A stretch of DNA of 13,097 bases from JBAXGE01 sp044344145 (GTDB lineage Bacteria > Planctomycetota > Phycisphaerae > WQYP01): positions 1 through 13,097 of the forward strand of contig JBIJDM010000056.1 of NCBI GenBank assembly GCA_044344145.1. Reading direction: 5' to 3'. The position numbers were made by a program, and so were the translations under genes. This document shows, piece by piece, positions 1-7,118 of the stretch (positions within the stretch are counted from its first letter, which is position 1; every line of letters begins with the position of its first letter). The notes under the pieces are model-generated. The model ran no database searches, was not told the DNA's origin, and worked only from the letters and a program-made list of their open reading frames with translations.

Positions 1-915
1 GCCAAGTCGAACGTGCAAACCATCCGCGAGGAGATGCAAACCGCCCAGGAAGAACTTAAATCCAGCAATGAGGAACTGCAATCCACCAATGAAGAATTAC
101 AGTCCACCAACGAAGAGTTGACCACCTCCAAGGAAGAGATGCAGTCCATGAACGAGGAGTTGCATACGGTCAACCATGAATTGCAGGCCAATGTGGATGA
201 ATTATCCTGTGCCAGCAATGATATGAAGAATCTGCTCAACAGTACCGATATTGCCATCCTGTTTTTGGATGATACCTTGCGGGTACGGCGCTTTACCACG
301 TCCACATCGAAGATCATTAAATTGATTCCCGGCGATGTGGGCCGGCCCATCACCGATATTGTTACCACGCTGGTCTATCCCGAAATGACGGAAGATATCC
401 ACGCCGTTCTGCGTACGCTGCTCTTTACGGAAAAGTCCGTGGTGGATCAGTCCGGCCATAGCTATCTCATCCGGATCATGGCCTATCGCACCCATGAGAA
501 TAAAATTGACGGCGTGGTAATCACGTTTACCGATGTTTCCGTGGCGAAAAAGTTGGAAGCGGCGTTGCGTGAGTCGGGCCAGCGTATGAATACCATTCTG
601 GAGAGTATCAGTGAGGCTTATTTCTCCGTGGATGACCAGCTTAATATCACCTATATCAACCCGGCGGCGGAACGGATTTTTAACCGCAAATTGACCGCCG
701 TGCTGGGCAAACCACTGGTCAAGGAGTTTCCAGAAATTCATGGGACCGTTCTGGAACAGAAGTGTCAGGCTGCCGTGATTGCGAAAATTCCCGTGACATT
801 TGCGGCGAATTGTGCTACGGCCACCGGTGCCAAGTGGTACAATGTGTGTGTATATCCCCAGTCGGAAGGGTTGTCGGTATTCTTGCACGTCCGTACCGAG
901 CCCACAATCCCGTGA
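1..915 (+). CDS. CheB/CheR-PAS type chemosensory protein, C-terminal part (5' truncated)
   Basis: The reading frame is open from the first base, so the visible 304 residues are only the C-terminal part of a longer protein. It begins with a coiled coil of eight heptads of the EELQSTN type (fragment residues about 10-65). This linker is very characteristic of proteins that fuse CheB methylesterase, CheR methyltransferase and PAS domains. Two PAS domains follow, about residues 66-190 (core around ILFLDDTLRVRRF, ending GVVITFTDVS) and about 195-300 (core around AYFSVDDQLNITYINPAAERIF). The protein stops after the second PAS, with no kinase domain and no membrane segment, so it should be cytosolic. 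A PAS histidine kinase starts 30 bases downstream and is the likely signalling partner. The CheB and CheR domains lie outside the window, so the full architecture is inferred from the linker. A multi-PAS protein without CheR is the alternative. Confidence 0.85.
   Translation, partial: AKSNVQTIREEMQTAQEELKSSNEELQSTNEELQSTNEELTTSKEEMQSMNEELHTVNHELQANVDELSCASNDMKNLLNSTDIAILFLDDTLRVRRFTTSTSKIIKLIPGDVGRPITDIVTTLVYPEMTEDIHAVLRTLLFTEKSVVDQSGHSYLIRIMAYRTHENKIDGVVITFTDVSVAKKLEAALRESGQRMNTILESISEAYFSVDDQLNITYINPAAERIFNRKLTAVLGKPLVKEFPEIHGTVLEQKCQAAVIAKIPVTFAANCATATGAKWYNVCVYPQSEGLSVFLHVRTEPTIP
28..195 (+). repeat. Eight tandem 21-base units encoding a heptad coiled coil
   Basis: Eight consecutive seven-codon units encode heptads such as EEMQTAQ, EELKSSN, EELQSTN (twice), EELTTSK, EEMQSMN, EELHTVN and HELQANV. 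The nucleotide units have drifted, mostly at third positions, so the repetition is held at protein level and is not a recent tandem duplication. It forms the linker ahead of the PAS domains. Confidence 0.85.
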
Positions 916-945
916 TGATTTGTACAGATAGCGAGGGGAGAGGTT

Positions 946-2286
946 ATGAAAACGCCACTGTCCCAGCCCCCAGATTCGGCTGAGTTGCGCCGTCAGGCCG
1001 AAGCCAAGCTGCAAACCGCGCAAACGCATGGGCCTTGGGTTGCATCCACACAAGATAACTTGCGTCTCATCCATGAGTTGCAGGTGCACCAGATCGAATT
1101 GGAAATGCAGAACGAGTTGCTGCGCCAGACCCGCAGCGAGATGGAAGCGGCGCTGGAGCGATATACCGATTTGTACGATTTCGCCCCGGTGGGGTACCTG
1201 TCGGTGGATGAAATGGGTGTGATCAATCAGGTTAATCTAACCGCGGCAGCCATGCTGGGGATGGAACGCCGTAAACTGGTTGGTACACGCTTGGGGTTAT
1301 TTGTGGTCGCGGCCCAGCGCACCGTGTTTAATACCTTTCTCCAGAGGGTATTTTTAGGTCAAACCCGCGTGCAGTGCGCGGTGACACTGCAAATTCCCGA
1401 CCGCGACGTCCCGTTGGAGGCGCAGATCGAAGCCATTCCCGCACATGAGGGGCAAGAATGTCGCATCGTAATCACGGATATTACGGAATCCAAGCGTGTC
1501 GCCGAGGAATTGCAACTGGCTAAAGATGCCGCAGAGACCGCCAACCGAGCGAAAGATATATTTCTGGCGAAACTCGGACATGAATTACGCACCCCGCTGA
1601 CGCCCGTGATGCTGGTGGTGGGCATGATGGAGATGGATACGCGCCTGCCAGCGGATGTTCACGATGATCTGGAGATTATCAAACGGAATATGGCGTTGGA
1701 GATTCGGCTGATTAATGATCTGCTGGATTTAACCCGGGTTATGCATGGGAAACTGAATTTGCTTCTCAAGTCGGTAGACCTTGGCGTAATTCTGCGTCAG
1801 GCTCTGGAGGTATGCGCCGCCGATGTGGCCACCAAACATCTGCACCTGATTCTGGATCTCGTCGCCCGGCCTTGTCTGGTGCTGGGTGATGCTGATCGTT
1901 TGCAGCAGGTATTCTGGAATCTGATCAAAAATGCGGTTAAGTTTACGCCCGTCGGGGGCAAACTTATGATCAGCAGCAAATTGTGTAATGCAGAGGACTC
2001 GGAGGCGCCTGTCGTGGTGGTGGAAATTTGTGATCAAGGTATTGGCATTGAGCCAGAATTACTGCCCAGATTATTCGATGTGTTCGAGCAGGGCGGGAGT
2101 ACCATTCACCACCATTATGGGGGCTTGGGGCTGGGTTTGACCATCAGTAAATCCCTGGTGGAAGCCCACGGCGGTACGATCTATGCCGCCAGCCCGGGAC
2201 GCGACCAAGGCGCAACCTTTACGGTATGTTTACCAATGATCGCGACAAATTTGCCCTGCGAACACACGGGTTATCCGCCAAAATAG
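946..2286 (+). CDS. PAS-containing sensor histidine kinase
   Basis: A 446-residue cytosolic histidine kinase; it autophosphorylates on a histidine and passes the phosphate to a response regulator. An N-terminal helical region contains ELQVHQIELEMQNELL (44-59), a sequence common in kinases encoded beside CheB/CheR-PAS proteins. A PAS domain follows at about 72-185 (YDFAPVGYLSVDEMG to RIVITDITESKR). The dimerisation and phosphoacceptor helix has the H-box GHELRTPLTP with H212. The ATPase domain shows the N-box WNLIKNAVKF (324-333), G1 DQGIGI (363-368), an F-box near FDVFEQGGS and G2 GGLGLGLTI (392-400). All key residues are present, so it should be active. There is no receiver domain, transmembrane helix or HAMP domain, and no response regulator gene follows. 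The ATG has a strong purine-rich ribosome site, GAGGGGAGAGG, just upstream. It lies 30 bases after the CheB/CheR-PAS type gene and is probably cotranscribed. Confidence 0.93.
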   Translation: MKTPLSQPPDSAELRRQAEAKLQTAQTHGPWVASTQDNLRLIHELQVHQIELEMQNELLRQTRSEMEAALERYTDLYDFAPVGYLSVDEMGVINQVNLTAAAMLGMERRKLVGTRLGLFVVAAQRTVFNTFLQRVFLGQTRVQCAVTLQIPDRDVPLEAQIEAIPAHEGQECRIVITDITESKRVAEELQLAKDAAETANRAKDIFLAKLGHELRTPLTPVMLVVGMMEMDTRLPADVHDDLEIIKRNMALEIRLINDLLDLTRVMHGKLNLLLKSVDLGVILRQALEVCAADVATKHLHLILDLVARPCLVLGDADRLQQVFWNLIKNAVKFTPVGGKLMISSKLCNAEDSEAPVVVVEICDQGIGIEPELLPRLFDVFEQGGSTIHHHYGGLGLGLTISKSLVEAHGGTIYAASPGRDQGATFTVCLPMIATNLPCEHTGYPPK

Positions 2287-2324
2287 TATCGCAGTGGTGA
2301 AGTTCGTGATCGGGGGAAGGCCAA

Positions 2325-2396
2325 AGCGGGCGAAGGGATTCGAACCCTCAACAGCCAGCTTGGAAGGCTGGCGCTCTACCATTGAGCTACACCCGC
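2325..2396 (-). tRNA. tRNA-Gly (anticodon TCC)
   Basis: The minus strand folds into a complete 72-base cloverleaf. The acceptor stem GCGGGTG/CGCCCGC has seven pairs, one a G-U. The D arm is GCTC-AATGGTA-GAGC, and the anticodon stem CCAGC/GCTGG encloses CTTCCAA, giving anticodon TCC (2362-2364). The variable loop has 5 bases, and the T arm GAGGG-TTCGAAT-CCCTT carries the invariant TTCGA. The discriminator base is U, as expected for glycine. The 3' CCA is not encoded. It lies 69 bases downstream of the small membrane protein gene on the same strand, with no obvious terminator between, so read-through cotranscription is possible. Confidence 0.96.
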
Positions 2397-2465
2397 GTAT
2401 GCGTACATCATATCATTCTTGGCCGGGAGGTCAAAGGCGGTTTTTAGGCCGCGCCGTTGGCGACT

Positions 2466-3098
2466 TTAAGGCAACGGCAGACTGCCGGAGCTTGGATCCA
2501 GAGTTTGTCCCCCAAAACTTGCATGTGTTACCCCTGTCAATTGCCATCCGTCCGGGCCATCCCGCCATTGCAGGGTCCACGTGCTGGGCAGGGTACTGCT
2601 ACCCAAACTCGTCGAACTTAGACCGGTGGATACTTCCATACTGGATACGGCCTGGGTGCTGTTCAGAGTGGCCTGATACGACAATACCCGGAAACTGGTC
2701 ATACTGGTTCGGGCCAAGAGTCCGGCGGCTTGATTGGTCAGGGCATCTTTGCTAATTTTTCCCCACGCAAAATCCTGATGGATATAACCGGCAAAAGTTT
2801 TGATGTCACGGTTTTGCACTGCGCTGAGCACATTGGTATGAGTTTGTTGCAAACGTTCGGAAGGGGTGTCGAAAATCCATCCCAACATACCCCACACGAC
2901 GGCCACGGCAGCAATGATTAGTCCCTTACGCAGCCAGGCGGTATTCTGGCGCCGGACCCCAAGGAATATCGCCAGCAGCAGGCCCGTAATGAGTACTATC
3001 AGATAGCCTAAAATTTGGGTTTCAAACAGAAAGCCGCCCAGTGTACTAGGCAGCCATGAGGGGGTAGGCAACAACGCCAAGAAACTCACACACACCAT
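2466..3098 (-). CDS. Small membrane protein with two helices and an NTF2-like C-terminal domain
   Basis: A 210-residue protein of unknown function. Two hydrophobic segments are clear: about residues 26-48 (ILGYLIVLITGLLLAIFLGV followed by RR) and about 58-77 (GLIIAAVAVVWGMLGWIF). The remaining region, about 80-195, resembles the NTF2/SnoaL-like fold: a helix TPSERLQQTHTNVLSAVQNRDIK, then FAGYIHQDFAWG, then beta strands ending in TWTLQWRDGPDGWQLTGVTH. These folds bind small molecules or mediate protein contacts, and no catalytic residues can be assigned here. The ATG is preceded by GGGAG at suitable spacing. It starts 29 bases after the nadC stop on the same strand, so the two probably share a transcript. 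A link to NAD synthesis is not evident. The NTF2-like call is by eye from pattern and is moderate. Confidence 0.8.
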   Translation of the reverse strand: MVCVSFLALLPTPSWLPSTLGGFLFETQILGYLIVLITGLLLAIFLGVRRQNTAWLRKGLIIAAVAVVWGMLGWIFDTPSERLQQTHTNVLSAVQNRDIKTFAGYIHQDFAWGKISKDALTNQAAGLLARTSMTSFRVLSYQATLNSTQAVSSMEVSTGLSSTSLGSSTLPSTWTLQWRDGPDGWQLTGVTHASFGGQTLDPSSGSLPLP

Positions 3099-3127
3099 AT
3101 ATTGTCTCCCTTTCTTACCGTGACCAA

Positions 3128-4054
3128 TCAGCCAACATCCAAACCTAGGTCTAAAATTGCTGCTGAATGGGTCAGGGCGCCAATGCTAATGCGTTCAACA
3201 CCTGTTGATGCAATACTCACAATGGTGTCCATGCTAACCCCGCCGGAAGCTTCTAGCAAGGGTTCGCCATGGGGGCAGATTTGATTTCTGAGCGCCACCG
3301 CCGCACGCAGCGTGGCAGGGGGCATATTGTCCAGCAGAATGATATCCGCCCCGCCCCCCGGCAAGGCTGATTTTAACTGTTCCAACGTGTCTACTTCCAA
3401 CCAGAGCATAATCTCGTTGGGCAGTTCATCACGGATACTGCGGGTTAATTCCGCCAGCGTTTTATCGGTGCCATGGACTTGCCACAGTGTGGCCAGATGA
3501 TTGTCTTTGAGCATCACCCCGTCATACAGCCCCATTCGATGATTCATCCCACCACCACAGCGGACCGCGTATTTTTCCAAACTGCGAAATCCCGGCGTGG
3601 TTTTACGGGTGTCGCAAATTGCCGGCGGCTGACCACTGGGGGTTCGCACCGGCGTCACCGCTTCAACATACCGGCGGGTGGCACTAGCGATACCCGAGAG
3701 ATGGGACAGAAAATTAAGTAACACCCGTTCGGCGGAAAAAATGGTCCCCAGCGGGCCACTTAACTGGGCCACGGCCTGGCCGGATGTGACCCGGGTGCCG
3801 TCGGGCGCGAGGATCACGCAATCCACCCCGGCACTATATTCGCGGAGGATGGTACCGAGCAGAAAGGTCCCTGCAATCACGCCCTCCTGACGGGCACTGA
3901 TGGTGGCCACACCGCGCTGGGTGCGCGGGATGGCCAACTGGGTGGTACGGTCACCGATGATTTTGCCTTTGCTGTCAAGGCCCAAATCCTCGCGGACGGC
4001 CAGTTTTATCAGGGGTAATAAGGCCGGATCAATCGGGGGTGGCTCAATATTCAT
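3128..4054 (-). CDS. nadC: Nicotinate-nucleotide pyrophosphorylase (quinolinate phosphoribosyltransferase)
   Basis: This enzyme converts quinolinate and PRPP to nicotinate mononucleotide, CO2 and pyrophosphate in de novo NAD synthesis in the cytosol. The 308-residue length is normal for the family. Family motifs appear in order: REDLG (21-25), GDRTT (34-38), SAERVLLNFLSHLSGIAS (107-124), DTRKTTPGFRSLEKYAV (148-164), GGGMNHRMGLYDGVMLKDNH (167-186), LEVDT (219-223), LLDNM (240-244), EASGG (268-272) and SIGALTHS (290-297). The lysines and arginines that bind quinolinate and phosphate (in RKTTPG, NHR and KDNH) are present, so it should be active. I chose the ATG at 4054, because the in-frame GTG 12 bases upstream forms part of the GTGAGG ribosome site. 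No nadA or nadB lies beside it. It is first in a minus-strand group with the small membrane protein and is divergent from the MoxR gene. Confidence 0.96.
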   Translation of the reverse strand: MNIEPPPIDPALLPLIKLAVREDLGLDSKGKIIGDRTTQLAIPRTQRGVATISARQEGVIAGTFLLGTILREYSAGVDCVILAPDGTRVTSGQAVAQLSGPLGTIFSAERVLLNFLSHLSGIASATRRYVEAVTPVRTPSGQPPAICDTRKTTPGFRSLEKYAVRCGGGMNHRMGLYDGVMLKDNHLATLWQVHGTDKTLAELTRSIRDELPNEIMLWLEVDTLEQLKSALPGGGADIILLDNMPPATLRAAVALRNQICPHGEPLLEASGGVSMDTIVSIASTGVERISIGALTHSAAILDLGLDVG

Positions 4055-4084
4055 GGTGTTCCTCACAGGTTCCTTGCCGTCTGG

Positions 4085-4113
4085 AATATATAATATCTTA
4101 GCCTAACCTGAAA
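4085..4113 (-). promoter_or_regulatory. Possible nadC promoter (weak)
   Basis: In the 138-base divergent gap between nadC and the MoxR gene there is an AT-rich block. Read on the minus strand it gives TTTCAG, 17 bases, TATATT. The -10 matches five of six consensus bases but the -35 only three. It sits about 30 bases upstream of the nadC ATG, a sensible place. No comparably good promoter was found for the MoxR gene in this gap. Confidence 0.3.
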
Positions 4114-4192
4114 CCCCGGACGTAACAATCTTGGGGCTCAGGCGTTAAACTGAATGACTATCAGTCCGTGTTGTCAGTTAAAGGAATGCCCT

Positions 4193-5275
4193 ATGACCCA
4201 AGCTGCTGTACCTGAAGGTAATAATCCCCCCGTCGCAACCCCCGCAGCCACCGGGGTAAATCCCGAGCTGGTTGCAGTAGAACGCTTGCGGGTCGCCCGT
4301 GAAGCCCTGTTCCAGCAAATGCACAAGGTGATTATTGGACAGTCCGAGGTTTTGGACGCGCTATTGACGGCGATTTTCTGCCGGGGGCATTGTTTGCTGG
4401 TCGGCGTGCCCGGCCTGGCCAAAACGCTCATGATCTCCACGCTGGCTCGGGTGCTGGACCTGCGCTTTAATCGCATTCAATTCACCCCCGATCTGATGCC
4501 CAGCGATATCACCGGCACGGATATTATTCAGGAAGATCCCGAGACCGGGCAACGTGTATTTACCTTTGTCCGTGGCCCGATCTTCACCAATTTACTGCTG
4601 GCGGATGAAATCAATCGTACCCCGCCCAAAACGCAGGCCGCCTTGTTGCAGGCCATGCAGGAATATCAGGTGACCGCCGGCGGGAAAACCTATTCCCTGG
4701 AACCACCGTTCTTCGTGTTGGCCACCCAGAATCCGGTAGAACAGGAGGGGACATATCCCCTGCCCGAGGCCCAACTTGACCGCTTTATGTTCATGGTCAA
4801 AGTGGGTTACCCCGAGCATGACGAAGAAAAGCTCATAGTGAAAGCCACCACCAGTGAATATGTGGGTGATCCCCAGCCGGTGTTGAGCGATGTGGATGTA
4901 ATTGCGATCCAGCGTATGGTTCGGCGGGTGCCGGTCAGCGAGCATGTGGTGGATTACGCGGTGAATCTGGCTCGCGCCACCCGCCCGGGCGAGAAGGATG
5001 CGCCGGAGTTTGTGCATCAACTACTGACTTGGGGGGCTGGTCCCCGGGCGGCGCAATACCTGGTTCTGGCCGCCAAGGCCCGGGCGATTCTACGTGGCCG
5101 GCTGAATGTCAGCGTGGATGACATTAAACAAGTGGCCAAACCCGTATTAAGGCACCGTTTGATTCTAAATTTCAACGCAGAAGCGGAAGGCGTATCGGCC
5201 GACAGCCTGATTGAGCGGTTATTGGCCACCGTACCCGAGCCCGGCCCCGAATATTACCAGCAGAAAACCCCCTAA
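4193..5275 (+). CDS. MoxR family AAA+ ATPase
   Basis: A 360-residue AAA+ ATPase of the MoxR family. These act as chaperone-like motors, commonly with VWA-domain partners, in assembling or activating protein complexes. The Walker A motif is GVPGLAKT (71-78). Walker B is LLLADEINR (134-142) with D138 and E139, and sensor 1 is ATQN (177-180) followed by PVEQEGTYPLPEAQLDRF, a MoxR hallmark. The C-terminal helical lid holds the GAGPRAAQYL sensor 2 region (281-290) and ends with LRHRLILNF (319-327). A proline- and alanine-rich tail of about 20 residues precedes the fold. I chose the ATG at 4193, because AAAGGA lies eight bases upstream; an earlier in-frame ATG at 4154 lacks such a site. A DUF58 protein often follows moxR. 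Here the next gene encodes an exported protein, and a large VWA protein lies about 5.9 kb downstream. Confidence 0.94.
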   Translation: MTQAAVPEGNNPPVATPAATGVNPELVAVERLRVAREALFQQMHKVIIGQSEVLDALLTAIFCRGHCLLVGVPGLAKTLMISTLARVLDLRFNRIQFTPDLMPSDITGTDIIQEDPETGQRVFTFVRGPIFTNLLLADEINRTPPKTQAALLQAMQEYQVTAGGKTYSLEPPFFVLATQNPVEQEGTYPLPEAQLDRFMFMVKVGYPEHDEEKLIVKATTSEYVGDPQPVLSDVDVIAIQRMVRRVPVSEHVVDYAVNLARATRPGEKDAPEFVHQLLTWGAGPRAAQYLVLAAKARAILRGRLNVSVDDIKQVAKPVLRHRLILNFNAEAEGVSADSLIERLLATVPEPGPEYYQQKTP

Positions 5276-5306
5276 AAACCGGAATTTAGCATATGCAGCT
5301 CCAGAC

Positions 5307-5335
5307 CTGACAGATTCCGTGAATTCCGTTAGAAT
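5307..5335 (+). promoter_or_regulatory. Sigma-70 type promoter for the exported 567-residue protein
   Basis: CTGACA (5307-5312), a 17-base spacer and TAGAAT (5330-5335) form the best housekeeping-type promoter in the window, with five of six matches in each hexamer and ideal spacing. Transcription would start near 5342, leaving a leader of about 70 bases before the ATG at 5415. It implies the downstream gene can be expressed independently of the MoxR gene. An 8-of-9 direct repeat (ATTCCGTGA/ATTCCGTTA, 5314-5331) fills the spacer and could bind a regulator. Confidence 0.6.
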
Positions 5336-5339
5336 GAAA

Positions 5340-5355
5340 TTGCTGTTATCAGCAA
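5340..5355 (+). promoter_or_regulatory. Inverted repeat at the predicted transcription start
   Basis: TTGCTG and CAGCAA are perfect inverted arms of six bases around TTAT. The element sits on or just after the predicted start site of the promoter at 5307-5335. It could be an operator or a small 5' hairpin. It lies too far from the ribosome site to block translation directly. Confidence 0.35.
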
Positions 5356-5414
5356 CGTGAAAATAGTGTCATAAGCGAAATATACGCTGTTAAGGTCTCG
5401 CCGGAGTAGTTTGT

Positions 5415-7118
5415 ATGGCTCGGAGTCTGGTTCGGTTGGGTACACCCGGGGCACTATTAGTGTGGGCCTGCGCCTTGGCGCTGGTGCCTGACGTGGGCGC
5501 CCAGACCCGCGCTGGGGACATCTTTAATGTTCCCACCACCAAAACCACCGGCACAACCACAGCCCAATTCGTGCCCCCCGCAGGCAAAATCAAGGGGCTG
5601 CCGGCTTGGGATTTGGACGAGTTTAATATTCCAGCCGTGGTCAAATACCAACAATTGATCGGGCGTCGGGTCCAGGAAAAAACGCTGCCTGATGGTACGG
5701 TTTTCGAAATTGAGGCCCTCACCAAAGACATGCTCGGACTGGCAGCGCTAATGAGCCAGGAACCCGAAGTTCAGGTGATTTTATACATTCAGGCCTATCA
5801 GCTTGGTTTGCAGCATAAAGATGGTCTGGCCAACGCCAACAAAGCGTTGAGCCAATTGCTGGATCAATACAAGGTTTATGATGTGCTGTCGCTGGAAAAA
5901 AATCTGCCTCTGATGGAACAAAAAATCCTGTCCGCTATGCCCGGACCGGCCCGAGCCGAGAATCAGCGGATTTATCTGGGGTATCTGGAAGGTGCGATCA
6001 AGGCCCGTGAAGCGGTGAAAGATTCCGCCAAGGCAGTGCAAATCCTTACCCATGCCCTCAATAATCCCTGGGTGGGCAAAGGCCCCGGTGCGGCTGCATG
6101 GCAGAAGGAACTACAGCGCTTGGAAACGGTGGCGGCCAAAGAACTACGCGATGCACCCCTGGCCCTAAGTTACAGCGATTTTCCCGCCCTTACGCGGGAG
6201 ACTTTTCAGGAGGTCTTCGGCACCGATCTGACCGAAGCGCATAAAGACTCCGACAAGATGACCGCCTTGATCGAGGAAATGCTCAAGACGGGTGGTACCC
6301 TCGAGGCAGATCGCCCTTTGCAGGCACTGGTATATTTGCAGGTGGCGGAATTGACCGAACGTTATGCGCGACTGGACTTGGGGGATCAGGGCATCAAAGC
6401 CATGCAACGGCTCATGGTCGGCCAGCCCCAGTATCGTCCAATCGCGGAACGCCGGATCGCCGCGATCAAAAATGCCGTGGAAGATGTGGTCCCGCCGGGC
6501 ACGGGTTTGGTCGGGGATAATTTACTGGCCAAACTTGATGTGACCCAGCATACGGTACGTGGTTCGTGGAGCTTTAAAAAACGCCTGCTCGAAATTATTC
6601 CCGGCGATGATGCCCAAGGCGCGATTATCCAATTTCCCCTCGCGCCGGAAACGGCCAATTACACCATTGAGATGGACGTGACCCTGCAGAAGGCCGGCGA
6701 TCTGGTGGTGGTGTTGCCCTTGGGGCGGTTTCAGTTGACTGCGGCAGTGCTGCCCGATGGGGCGGCGCTCTCCCGTGTGGATGGCAAGTTGCTGCGTTAC
6801 GAAAATCTCACCCCCCAGCAACGGCGCGATATGGATGCGTTGTTGCTGCCCGTCTTCCGTGATGGCAAACCCGCCCGGGTTACCATCGCCGTCAAACCCG
6901 CCGCCACCGGAGTTGGGGTGCAAATAAGTGTTAATGGCAATGAAATTCTCAGTTGGGAAGGTGCGACCAATACTCTGAGTTCCACCTTTGCCGACCTGAT
7001 TGACAAACGCGCCTTTGCCGTGGGCACCCGACAGGGGACGATTAAAATTCACCGTGCGGTGCTGAAAGCCAGCGATGCCAAAGCGCTGGACCTTAAGATT
7101 CCCCGGCCGGAAAAGTAA
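5415..7118 (+). CDS. Exported protein of unknown function with a helical middle and a concanavalin-like C-terminal domain
   Basis: I do not recognise this 567-residue protein as a named family. The N-terminus looks like a signal peptide: MARSLVRLG, a hydrophobic stretch at about 11-25, and a cut after VGA (residue 29), placing the protein outside the cytoplasm. Residues about 65-355 are mostly helical and suggest helical repeats (EPEVQVILYIQAYQLGLQHK, then a stretch ending ALVYLQVAELTERYARL). Residues about 375-550 look like a beta sandwich of the concanavalin/LamG kind: GSWSFKKRLLEI, NYTIEMDVTLQKAGDLVVVL, VTIAVKPAATGVGVQISVNG and a closing strand GTIKIHRAVLKA. Such domains often bind sugars or other proteins. 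No catalytic motif is visible. GGAG lies eight bases before the ATG. It follows the MoxR gene by 139 bases with its own promoter. The 3' end overlaps the convergent ABC ATPase gene by 26 bases. Confidence 0.85.
   Translation: MARSLVRLGTPGALLVWACALALVPDVGAQTRAGDIFNVPTTKTTGTTTAQFVPPAGKIKGLPAWDLDEFNIPAVVKYQQLIGRRVQEKTLPDGTVFEIEALTKDMLGLAALMSQEPEVQVILYIQAYQLGLQHKDGLANANKALSQLLDQYKVYDVLSLEKNLPLMEQKILSAMPGPARAENQRIYLGYLEGAIKAREAVKDSAKAVQILTHALNNPWVGKGPGAAAWQKELQRLETVAAKELRDAPLALSYSDFPALTRETFQEVFGTDLTEAHKDSDKMTALIEEMLKTGGTLEADRPLQALVYLQVAELTERYARLDLGDQGIKAMQRLMVGQPQYRPIAERRIAAIKNAVEDVVPPGTGLVGDNLLAKLDVTQHTVRGSWSFKKRLLEIIPGDDAQGAIIQFPLAPETANYTIEMDVTLQKAGDLVVVLPLGRFQLTAAVLPDGAALSRVDGKLLRYENLTPQQRRDMDALLLPVFRDGKPARVTIAVKPAATGVGVQISVNGNEILSWEGATNTLSSTFADLIDKRAFAVGTRQGTIKIHRAVLKASDAKALDLKIPRPEK

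Noticed and set aside
202..1089. Long open frame on the minus strand opposite the sensory genes
   Set aside because: It is antisense to clear PAS and histidine kinase coding sequence, and its product (rich in H, G and R, with no domain pattern) looks like a frame shadow.
2325..2396. tRNA-Gly as an attachment site for an integrated element
   Set aside because: No integrase, no repeated copy of the tRNA 3' end and no mobile genes appear in the window.
2294..2755. Plus-strand open frame running through the tRNA
   Set aside because: It crosses the tRNA-Gly gene and is antisense to the NTF2-like protein gene, with no ribosome site or domain.
4154..4192. Earlier ATG for the MoxR gene
   Set aside because: No ribosome site precedes it, whereas AAAGGA is well placed for the ATG at 4193; the extra 13 residues do not look like family sequence.
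5289..5296. Palindrome GCATATGC after the MoxR gene
   Set aside because: Eight bases of symmetry alone are expected by chance in this length, and it has no clear relation to the promoter.
6522..7052. Minus-strand open frame of 176 codons inside the exported-protein gene
   Set aside because: The plus-strand protein has a signal peptide, ribosome site and promoter; the antisense product has no recognisable features.
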